Of a DNA stretch of 64,000 nt, positions 37,201-49,200 are shown one piece after another. This DNA comes from Timema cristinae. Lineage: Eukaryota > Arthropoda > Insecta > Phasmatodea > Timematidae. The DNA lies in NCBI GenBank assembly GCA_039000515.1, contig JBCFYV010000001.1, positions 14,671,928 to 14,735,927 of the forward strand, in the 5' to 3' direction. Each line of letters starts with the position of its first letter. The first letter of the stretch is position 1. A program made the translations under genes and the position numbers. The notes under the pieces were generated by a model. That model worked only from the letters and a program-made list of their open reading frames with translations, searched no databases and was not told the origin of the DNA.

Positions 37201-40200
37201 CATTTGTACAGTTATACTAGTGTGATTTATATACACCAATACTTAGAATTAGGATATTCACTAAACTGTTAAAACCAAGGATGAGATAACCTAGAAACGC
37301 AACATTTGTGGAAGAAGCCGAGTATGCAGATTATACAGGAGTATTTGATGCCTACCAGACTAGGTAAAGTTAAATTTTTATTATTTCAAGATAGAATATT
37401 GGCTAACTAGGAATTCTATGATCTAGATTAGGGGTTCTTAAACTTTCTCTACTCATGACCAATTTTCACCTGATAAATTTTTACACGACCCCGAATATAT
37501 AAAATAGGTATACAAATCAAACATTTACTGATAATCATAAAAATGTATTTTAAAACTATTTTTGGTATTAAATAAGTTTTACCATTTGTTAAATATGATA
37601 GCAAATTTGCATACTAATGAGATGAACGTTCTTGTTTTTTCTAAACAAGCAATTGAATCTTGGCTGACTATTTGATACTGCAGGATGTAGAACATCTTCA
37701 ACGTTTTTCAGAGTTGATCAATATTTTGATTTTATAATTATCAATGCTGAGAACATCACTTCATATAAATACGAAATGAATGGAATTTCTGTCCTAATCC
37801 CAAGCCAAAATTCATTTAAGGAGTTTTTAGGAAAAACTGGTTTAAATCTGTGTTGCTTTATAACTCGGCAAACTATTCTTGAACTTTTAGTGACAGAGGA
37901 TTGGCAGTTTTAATTACTATTGAGTATGGTTTATGAACCCAAATTAATTTTTTAGAATCAAAATGTGGAGGGAAGTATTTCTGAAACTATTTTCCAGAAA
38001 CTTCAGATGATAGATTATAACCCTTATTAAATCTTTGGGAAGGTTATTTTTAATTTTAGAACCATCTGTAACTGTAAATATTTCTTACTTTCCATCCTAT
38101 TCTTCCATATGTTAACTATTTCAGTAAAACTTTTAATTTTATCTTTTAACATAAATATGTTACAATTTGTTGTGTGTTCAGAATCAAGGCTTCAGGGTCT
38201 TCGTGCGATGCAACACGGGCAAGCGCTGCCAGAAGCATCTCAGATAAATTCAGTGTTTGACTTTGAATTAATTTTTGGTCGTTGCGCGTACAGAAACCCT
38301 TTATGGTTGCAAAATTTTTCCCGACCCCCCCACATTTAGTTACGTGACCTCATATGGGGTTGAGCCCACAGTTTAAGAAGACCTGAACTAGATTAGGGTT
38401 GACAACCTTTTAGGGCCAAGATTGATTCGTACATTTAACAAAAGTCCTGTGATCACCCTGTTTCCCCACTTTACTTTTTTTTTCTATACATCTTGTATTT
38501 ATTTCTTAAATTCTATTCATAAAATAAATAAAAGGTACACTATATTTACCCTGAAAGGTAGAGTCTTACCTCACTGATTACACTATGACATCTTATAAAC
38601 TGTAACATAGTGGAATAATGCAAGGTAAGCTTATCTTTTCGTGATGATTTAGTTTTCTTACAAGATCGACTGATTGATCGCAATCAACCCATTGGTTGAT
38701 CTATTAGAAATTTTCAGTTCAATCGTGTAAAAAAAACTGCAGTGTAATTAAAAGTTTATCTAGGAAAATCAAATGCGCAAAGCTTGAAAAACTTGAATGC
38801 AAACATAGCTTCGACTTTGAAAAAAAATATTGCTTCAAAAAATTCCAATTTTTTTTAATAAACCTATTTTCATTTATCATTTGAAGGTGTTGTTACTATT
38901 TGATAGTCATGTTTACCACACAAAATTCACAATGACAAGTGAATAAAACTTTTAAAAAACCACGTAAAAAATTATTATTAATCTTATGTTTTTTACATTC
39001 TGATAAAAATGATCTCTATGGGTTCTAGAATGGAGGGAGGGTAACTATTAGTTTGATACTGTTTAATGATTAAATTAATGATACAAAGGAACAATAATAA
39101 AATGGGCCAGGGTTGTTGATGCCATGACTAATTAATTATTTCCTATATGTCTGCTGAAATGTGAGTTTAATAAATAGCCTTCGTAGGAATGAATAATGTA
39201 CTTCAAGGTACAATCTCCCACCCCTCCTGAGCCATCAGCGAGAGAGGGGTGTTCCAGCAGTTTAGTGTGTATTCGTGCGCACACATATAGTACATAAGGT
39301 ATACTGAACTCACATTTAATTTCATTCGTGTATTGTGCAGTAAATTAACCCATTCCCTGGCGTGTATGTAGCACATCTTTCTGTGCAGGCCCAGCAGCTA
39401 TTTTTACTACTGTATTCTTACCCGCCAAATATTTTCGCAGCTCATTTATATTACTTTATTCATGGTCATAGTAAAGCATTGAATTGGTAGCTCCATCTAT
39501 CAGCTTCAATATGAAGTATTCAGACTGGCTAAAAGTACACTGGTTCATTTAGAGATTACAATAACTTATTGCAATGAAATTTAATTCAAACCCGCACCAG
39601 TGTGCCGAGTTTCCTCGTCCTTTTCATTGGGTACACACAGCAGTGTGGTTTGCCCGTTCCCCCTTGCCATGTGCAGTTGACTGCGCACAGCCTCGACGCG
39701 CTGCTGCGTCGGGTTGCGTTGCTCGTCTACTCACTCTGGTTTCAGACTCACGCCCATGTGCATCGGCTGTCACGTGCATTGCCTCGGTGGACGGAACTTT
39801 TACCGTTGGAGGAACTTTCTCGGCCCTTGGAAGGACTCTTTACATGTGGGGCATTTTCTGGTTAACAAACTTAATTGTACATTTGAGTGGGTGCGGAGAA
39901 GAGGTTTTCAAATCGGGTTTGATTGTGTACCCGAACCAGCCGTGATTCATTTTAAGTTCTCTGAATAATTGTGCAAATGACAATCTCTCGAGTGTTTTTT
40001 TTCCGCACAACCCCCAGAGTGACGTACAGGCTTACCACACCCAAGTCTGGGCCGCAGTGTCCCTTTAAACCCCGCCGGTGGCAATGGGTGCAGGCGCCTC
40101 CACCAGCAATAAGAGGGATCAGCGAGCGATGTGGGCACACCAGGGAAAGTTCGGGCAAACAAATACGGTCAATGCTCGTGCCAAGGAGAGGGTTAAGTAA

Positions 40201-43200
40201 GAGATTTCACTGTAATTTGGAGCTCCATAGCTGATACAGTTCAATGGTGTCAGAGACATTAAAGTGCATAGTAATAAGTATTTTGGGGTATAATATTTAA
40301 TATGTTTACATGAAAATTATCCCAACCTAAGATCCTAACCTTTCATGCCCCAATAAATAACATTTTTGGCAAAGTTGTTTAAATAAACTTGTCTTTAAAC
40401 ATTTTTGTAATAATAGGAATGGAATAGGACCAAAATAGTCTAATGGAGGGTAAAAATCTGTTGTTTTCTTCGTTTAAAATTGAAATAAATCAAATATAAA
40501 CAATGATCCCTAAACACATCAAATTTTTAACAAATATTGTTTTCAGAACTATCATAGTACTTAAATTTATTTCAACTTCGATTCAATTTGACTTAGTTTT
40601 GAACTGGAAAAACCTGGCTTCATACATTTCTAAGTATGAGAATGTATATTTTTAGTTTATTTATTACCAATTGTTTTTGCTCAATGCACTTTATTTCATA
40701 CATACTATAGTAGAAATAGTCACACACACAGAATATTTCAGCATTGTTGCCTTTACCAAACACTAAGAAGAAAGAAGGCAACAATGCCGAAATATTATTC
40801 TATTTGTGTTAAAATGTGTGTGTGAGACTATTTCTACTATAGAAGACAGAAGAAAGAAGATGTCACCTTTGTGCATTGGATTCTTCCCACATTTTTTCCT
40901 CTTTCCCTAGGTGGCTTTCTTCATCAATTTTACTCTTAGTCGTTAATTTTTCTTTAGTTTTATCAATTACCTTTATTACCGTATATAAAATTATATTTTT
41001 ATAAATATTGCATTTAAGGAATAAATATAAGCTGTATAGACAAAAACGAAAAGAAATAGTTAGGAGAAAGGATGAGTGATTTCGTTGATAATATAATCAG
41101 TTGATCTAGGCTCAACATGGTTGCCAACCCCAGGTGATAACACAGGTTTTGTATGGGCTATTGTTTCATAAAGCAAGCTTGTGAAGGGAAAATCTAACAT
41201 TCTTATTCTAAGCAACAACAATGTGGTAGAGGGCAGGGTATGCGGGTGATAGGAGGGAATCTAAGGTGGCTTTTGATATGATTACTAATAATTTCCAAAA
41301 AAAACTCGGCTTTGAGGTATTTCCTTAGAGGTTTTGTTGAGTTTTTTAACAAGAATTTCTGGGTTATCCAGTATGAACATGACAAATGAACATCTAGGCA
41401 TGATCAGTAAAATATATGATATTTTGTGTTCTTCAGCTAATGTTTAAAAACTATTTTATATTACATTATACATAAAGCTTATAAACTAACTATAAATACT
41501 TATTTGAAGAGCAATGATTTCAGCGATATATTTTTTCCTTACTATGGATAAAATATACAACACTTAAATTTGTTAATTATGTTTATAGCTGCATCTAAAT
41601 ATGTTTTTTAGATTGAAAAAGGACACCTGGACACATAAACCGGACTCTGTACCTTTGGTTTAGTACACCGAGTCCTCCTGTGCCCAGAGTCATTCTTCAC
41701 TCATATTTTAAGGCAGCCTGTGATGGACATGCGGACATCACGAAGCTATCAGATAACGCAGCAATATTCTTTATTGTTTGATATCAAAATGAAAGTGTGT
41801 TAAGATTGCACGAAGAGCAGTTTTGTGATGTTCACACTAGAAGAGTCTGGAATGTCAGACATAGTGTCATGACTATATTCGAGTACAAGCAGACGAGGGG
41901 AAGATGTAAGTGATAGGTACCTTCTCAGAGTGCAGGGGACTTAAGATGGTGGTAGCAGGGTCCTCAGGGGTGTAGTAATCAGAGTCCTCTCCTGTTGCAG
42001 TCGTAACTACATCTCCATCTCCTGCGCTCGGGCATTTCCCGTTCAACATCCCTGGAAAACAGACCATTCTGTTCAACATGCCTGAAATACAGACCTCTTT
42101 CATTAAATATGCCTGAAGAACAGACCCCTTTCATTAAATATGCCTGAAGAACAGACCCCTTTAATTAAATATGCCTGAAGTACAGACCCCTTTCATTAAA
42201 TATGTCTGAAGAATAACCCTTTCATTGAATAGCCTGAAGAACAGACCCCTTTCATTAATATGCCTGAAACAGACCCCTTTCATTAAATATGCCTGAAATA
42301 CACACCTCTTTCATTGAACATGCCTGAACTAAGCTTAAGTATGTGATAGTAATGTGATAATGACCTTGTGTGACATTTGTCATGGTGACAATTCTCTTAT
42401 CTTCTGGCAACATCTCCACTTTGAGCTCCATATCATCTTCATCCAGATCAAGTTCATCTGCAGATGTTGCTACTGCGCAGTCCACAGCTAGTGGGTTTGT
42501 GCTGGTGGCTGCATCCAGCAGTGGGGACAACTTCTCACTTTCACTATCTTCATCTACAGTCTGGGCAACACCACACAAACTCTTTCATAGAGAACAATAT
42601 CCGTGACCAAGGTTTACATTAGGAGAGTGCAAAGCTTAAAAAACTTTGACTTGGCTTCGAAAAAAGAATCCGACTTAAATAATTACTAAGTTAAGGAAAA
42701 AGTATGTAGGAAAAGGGAGGCCATGAAAGAAATGGGAGCAGATAACCGAAAGTGTACAAGTGAGAAAAGAAAAATGGAAGAAATTAAAGAAGGAAGAATG
42801 GTGGAAGGTTAGAGGAAGATGGAAAGAGTTTTACTAAACTGACCTGGCCACACGCTGGAAACAGTTGATGATGATTACTAAGCTAAGCCAATAAAAACAT
42901 TTACAACTAAAATAGTCCATTTGGTTCAATTACTGCCATTTTGAGCTTTTGCAAATTGATAAATCATTTGAACAAATTTGAAGTGATTGAATTGCATGTT
43001 ATATTAATGACTTGACTCTTAGGTTGGTTTGGGCATGTTAAGAGGATGAGTGTGTATCGAGGGACAAATCAAATATATTAAGGTAGAGTGTGTTGATCAA
43101 AAGGAGTAGGCCACTAAGACGTGGCTAAATGTTGTAGATGAGAGTGTGAAAAAAGAGAAACATTTAGAGTTTTAAGAATAAAAGAGCATGTATGAATCGG

Positions 43201-46200
43201 TATAGCATGGACGTTGTTGAAGCGAAGGGAGTATTTGAGAATAGGAAAGTGTGGAGAAAATTAGTGAAGATGGATAAGTATGGAGTTGTTTTTTGCACTA
43301 CTTGCACAGTTTTTTGCCTACCCTGTAGGAAAACAGCGTGATTAGGTATGTAATTATGACTTGATTTATCAATGTATAATGAACTATTAAAAAGCATTAT
43401 ACAATAAAACATTAGGTCATTTCTAAGTGATTTTAGTGTATACAGCTATAAAATTAAGCACAATATATTTTTTCAACCATAAAACAATCGACAAAAAAAT
43501 TTCAAACTTCAAATTTGGTTTAGAGAATATTTTATATATTTAATTCAAGTTCGTTTTGAATTTAAAATGTACACAGTACTACTATTAAGAGTGTAGTAAC
43601 AGTAGTAACATGGAGGGAGTGAGGTCTACTGGTCATATAACTACTAGTAAGACTGTAGTAACGATAAGAAGGGAGGGGGGTCTACTGTTCACAGAACTAT
43701 TAGTTTAACAATGTTCCTACAATAGTTTTAATTAATTTTTAAGAAAAAATAAAGAAATATAGAGTTATGTGTCTGTGCATTGCACAGAAGCAGTAACACG
43801 AACAAACCTGCTCAGAGTCGTGATGTGTCTTCTCGTTGATCAACTTCACTAGGTCTCTTGCAGCATTGCAGTGCTTCAACAGGAGCGGGGACTTGTTGCT
43901 TGGTTGGCAATCTTTATGGCCTTCTTCTTCTTGAGCAAGGAGAACCGACATTCGGAACTACAACAACACAACAACCTTCATTGCTGTACTGGATGTTTGT
44001 TGGAATAACCACTGTAATAGCGAACGTTTGTTACTGACCAATGAATAATAAATAATAATATTTAGCACCTCGTCTAACTACTCGTTTGGTTACACTAATT
44101 ATACTAATGGGTTATGAATTGATAAGGTTAAATTTTAGAGGAAGTGAACCCACATTTGTGTGGAGGAAGAGTAGAATATTATTTAGGAAAAAACCCCTCC
44201 AGTTCACCCAAGTGAGATTTGAACCTCGATTTCCCCATCCTCGGCAGTCTCACTCAACACAAAACCAGTGTGTTAGCTAACTACACCACCGACTGACCTC
44301 CGGAGTGCTAGAGTCCCTGGATAGCTCAGGATCCTCAGGGCTGGTCGCCAGTCGTAGCTTGCTACTGGAAGTTCGTTCCAAGTGTGACCTTTTGGGAGTA
44401 ACCAAATATTAGAATTCCTGCAAATTGTTGCACTCTACTAATGTGCGAGTGTAATCGAGTGCTCACTCACCTGTTGAGTGCCTCCACTGCTTGCGACGCA
44501 ACATCTTGGTCTGGAGTTTCTGCCACATCCAGAGTCACCATAAGGGGAACAGGTCGCGTAGGACATGGACCATTCAGGGCCTCTATTAGAGACACTCCCT
44601 CGTACCCCACTGGGACATTGTCATTCCCCTGAAAACATTATCTAACCATAGTGAATCTAGTACATTAATTAACCAATATAAATTTACAATAATACCTAAA
44701 TATAAACTTTGCACTTTACATATATTTTACATTAGATGCCTTTGCAATTTTTTTTTTAAATTATGTCATTTAGTAAATTTATTTTGGCCAGACATCTTAG
44801 CTCAGTTGTTAGTGTATCTGTCTACTAAGATTAGGGTCTCGGTTGGTATTCCCGGCATGGTCGGAAAATTTATTATTGGTGAAATGTGGGTTTACCCTTT
44901 CACATTAATAAATTTATGAAGTTTATGACTTAACAACCTCCATAAAACCTAGTATCTTTATCTCAAATATTCAAATTTTGTAAAGTCTTTAAATTATAAT
45001 ATTAATAACTCTATAGTCAATTTGCTAATTTACACTTTTCATTGCTTATCAGTTAATCCTTTAATCTGATACTACTTAATAGTGTTTTGCACAGATTTAT
45101 ATTTTTACTTATTTTATGTTACTTAATTTCTAAACTTTATTACTTAACTCAATGATGATATTTTAGAAATGTTATTGAACCTGTTTTAATTTACTTAATA
45201 TCTTGATATATTAGTTTCTCTTTGAATAAATGATCTTCGTGTTGTTTCTTAATTTATATTGTTCAATTGACCAAAGAAGTTGTACCAATTAATTTAATTA
45301 GCTGCTCCATCCAAGTACGTTCCTTATATTATAAAAACCTTCTAAGAGTCAAGTCTAACGTCAATCCTGAACCCACTCAAGTAATCATATCATTCCCCCA
45401 CTATCCTCAACCAAGGACATCCTGACAGACAGTATAATTTAAACTAGGAGGAATAACCAGAACTATTACCTTAGTGATAATGAAGTAGAAAGTGTTGATA
45501 TAAAACACTAAAAAACATTTTTAAAAGATAATCTTTCATCTGAACAATTTCCCTCTTAACTGTAACCAAGAATTAACCTGGTGATCTATTTCAAATACCA
45601 TCCAGATAAGATGGTATGGGCATGTAATGAGGATGGACAGAGAGAGGATGCCAAAGAAAATGATGGAAACTAAGTATGTAGGAAAAATACCACAAAGGAG
45701 GCCAAGAATGGTGGGAGGATAGAGGAAGATGGAGGCATTTTAGTAAACTGACTCGGCCACAGGATGGAAACAGATGATGATGATCGCTTACAAATAAGAA
45801 TATAAAAAAACATTAATGTTGTGAATTGCACATGCATATATAAACATATGATTGAATATGAGAAAGAGTGGAGTCAGTAAACTCAAGTAGAGCACCACAT
45901 GTACTCACTTCTGTGGGCAAAGCTACTCCTTGTGGAAGAGTGACACACTTCTGAAGCGCTCGTATTTGCAGGAGGGCTCTGAATGGTGCGCGACATATTG
46001 GACAGTTGTTGGCCTGGAACAATAAATAAGATGGATCATTACAGTCCACAAAGGTTGAATATGGATCTGCTGACAGATGAGAACTGATACAGTGTAGTAC
46101 CTTGTATCTGAGGCAGTCAGCGTAAGAGTTACACAGACAAGAAGTGACAGTATTACCTGGTATCTGAGGGAGTCAGCGCAAGAGTTACACAGACAAAGGT

Positions 46201-49200
46201 GTCTGCAGGGCAATATGAGTGTGTCGCGTACATCACACATGCAGATCACACACTCAGACCCATTGTCTTCCATATCCTCGTCCCCACCACCCTGTGATGA
46301 GAATAAACAATAAAACATGATTTAATACATTTTCAAGACTTGGAAAGCTTCAAAGTTTTGCTTTGTTAGATATCACAAAATGTAATATAGGTGCACATCC
46401 ACGATCAACTGTTTCGATTTGCTAAGTTTTGTAAAATGCCTCAATCTTCCCACCATTCGTCTCTTTTCACTTACACACTTTGTGTTATCTGTTCCTCCCA
46501 TCTATTTCACGGCCTTTTTTCTACATACTTAATTTACATAACTTTCTTTGGCACCTTCTCCTTCTTCATCCTCATTATATGCCCATACCATCTCTGTCTT
46601 GCTTCCTCTATTATCTCATGTACCTCAACATCCTCATTACATGCCCATACCATCTCTGTCTTGATTCCTCTGCTATCTCATGTACTCCAACATCCTCGTT
46701 ACATGCTCATACCATCTCAGCCTTGCTTCCTCTACTATCTCATGTATTCCAACATCCTCATTACATGTTCATACCATCTCAGTCTTGTTTCCTCTACTAT
46801 CTCATGTACTCCAACATCCTCGTTACATGACCATACCATCTCATACTTGCTTCCTCTACTATCTCCTGTACTCCAACATCCTCATTACATGTCCATACCA
46901 TCTCAGTCTTGTTTCCTCTACTATCTCCTGTACTCCAACATCCTCATTACATGTCCATACCATCTCAGTCTTGTTTCCTCTACTATCTCGTGTACTCCAA
47001 CATCCTCATTACATGACCATACCATCTCATACTTGCTTCCTCTACTATCTCCTGTACTCCAACATCCTCATTACATGTCCATACCATCTCAGTCTTGTTT
47101 CCTCTACTATCTCATGTACTCCAACATCCTCGTTACATGCTCATACCATCTCAGCCTTGTTTCCTCTACTATCTCATGTACTCCCTGTATTCTTACTCTT
47201 ACCCGGATAACTTCATTCCTAACCTTGTTTCTCCTCATGACAGCTAACATGCTCCTGTCAAACTTCACTTATGGTTGGAAATTTCGAGCTCTATGTATAT
47301 GGCTATTTCCGCATTGTTTGTTTGTTGATATCTCATTGTTTACTCTTTCTACTTGTCTGAAAGTTGCTTGTGAACCATCCAGGCGTAGGAAATAAGAAGG
47401 ATGGGGTAGGAAGAAAATAGATTTTTAAAAAAAGAGGTTAGTGAGCTGACTGGCCATTGAAATACTAACGAGGTGAGCAAGTGGGTGAAATTGATAGTTG
47501 ACTGGATGAGAGTAGGAGACAAAGAAAAAGAAGGCATGAAAAAACCTCTCTTAGTAAGGTTGGTAATACAAATATCTTAGGGCAGGACTATGTCAAGTAT
47601 AACTAAGTGCAATATGTGCATCCTAAAGATATGATTTATATTCTCAGGTAGATTATTATTATTAGCACCGCGTCTTACTACCCGTTCGGGTTATACGCTC
47701 TTACGCTAATGTGTAATGGTAGGGTGATTGTGAGATGAAATGAAGGACCTACAGTTTAACGTGGAATCCGAACCACGGTGGCGGCCTGGCATTCCACACA
47801 TTCACAAGATGTCTTGTCAGAGGTGTAGGAAGGGTTTGGAAATCAGATAAATCTGTGCCGAGACCGAGGATTGAACCCCGGCCGCCAGCATAGAAGTCTG
47901 ACACCATACCCTAGACCACCAGGTCACCTTCTTCTCAGGTAGAATGGGCAGACATTAATGCTCTTCAGACAGCTCACAATGTTTCAGATATCTAGTCACC
48001 TTGTGTTACTCGAATTTTGTAGTAACACCTAAGGGTTAAGAATATGAATGGTAGTCGAGTGGAAGTGAAAGGTCTTTAGTATGAAGAAGGGATAGTAAAA
48101 CTACGGCTCTCACCCCCCTTGCACCCAGTTAACATCGGTCACATCACCTTGATAATCTCGTTGTTTTTGTTCTCGATGCCATAGATTTCCTGCAGCAGAT
48201 AGCACAGACCATCTACATAAAGTTTCTGTTTGAGTGCCTTCAAGACATATGTGCCATCCAAGTGCCGATCCACCACTGCAATAGTAGTATGAGACTGGCG
48301 CAGTTCTGTAACACAACCCAAAGCTACTAACTAGGGTAACAAGGCAGTGACTGTCATGGCAGAGAACACAATCACCAACTCTTGTTACTGATATGTTGAT
48401 AGGGATAATGTCTGGGTCGTACTTGACACTGGTGTTAGTCACTGTTACCTTCTGTTCCCTCCTCCGTGACACAGTGGATAGTGATAGGGATAATGTCTGG
48501 GTCGTACTTGACACTGGTGTTAGTCACTGTTACCTTCTGTACCCTCCTCCGTGACACAGTGGATAGTGATAGGGATAATGTCTGGGTCGTACTTGACACT
48601 GGTGTTAGTCACTGTTACCTTCTGTTCCCTCCTCCGTGACACAGTGGATAGTGAGTGATAGGGATAATGTCTGGGTCGTACTTGACACTGGTGTTAATCA
48701 CTGTTACCTTCTGTTCCCTCCTCCGTGACACAGTGGATAGTGAGTGATAGGGATAATGTCTGGGTCGTACTTGACACTGGTGTTAATCACTGTTACCTTC
48801 TGTTCCCTCCTCCGTGACACAGTGGATAGTGAGTGATAGGGATCATGTCTGGGTAGTACTTCACTGGTGTTAGTCACTGTTACCTTCTGTCCCCTCCTCT
48901 GTGACACAGTGGATAGTGAGTGATAGGGATCATGTCTGGGTAGTACTTGACACTGGTGTTAGTCACTGTTACCTTCTGTTCCCTCCTCCGTGACACAGTG
49001 GATAGTGATAGGGATCATGTCTCGCTCTGGGTCGTAGTTCAGTTCATCCTCCAGATACTTGGCCGGGTTGAACACGTGTGATACTTGACAAAACTGCTGA
49101 TTAGCTCCGCGCTTGTAGTGGTATGTCTCCGAGCTCATGCTTGGGTCTCTGGGATTGTACCTGAAATACATTCACATTTTAAATGTGACACTTTATGTAT

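Noticed and set aside
39574..39945. A 123-codon frame in G+C-rich DNA
   Set aside because: It lies inside the piggyBac-like element, several frames are equally open and no protein family is recognisable.
46391..47395. A 334-codon open frame, the longest in the window
   Set aside because: It is antisense to a LINE tail and made of a 62-base repeat that keeps all frames open.
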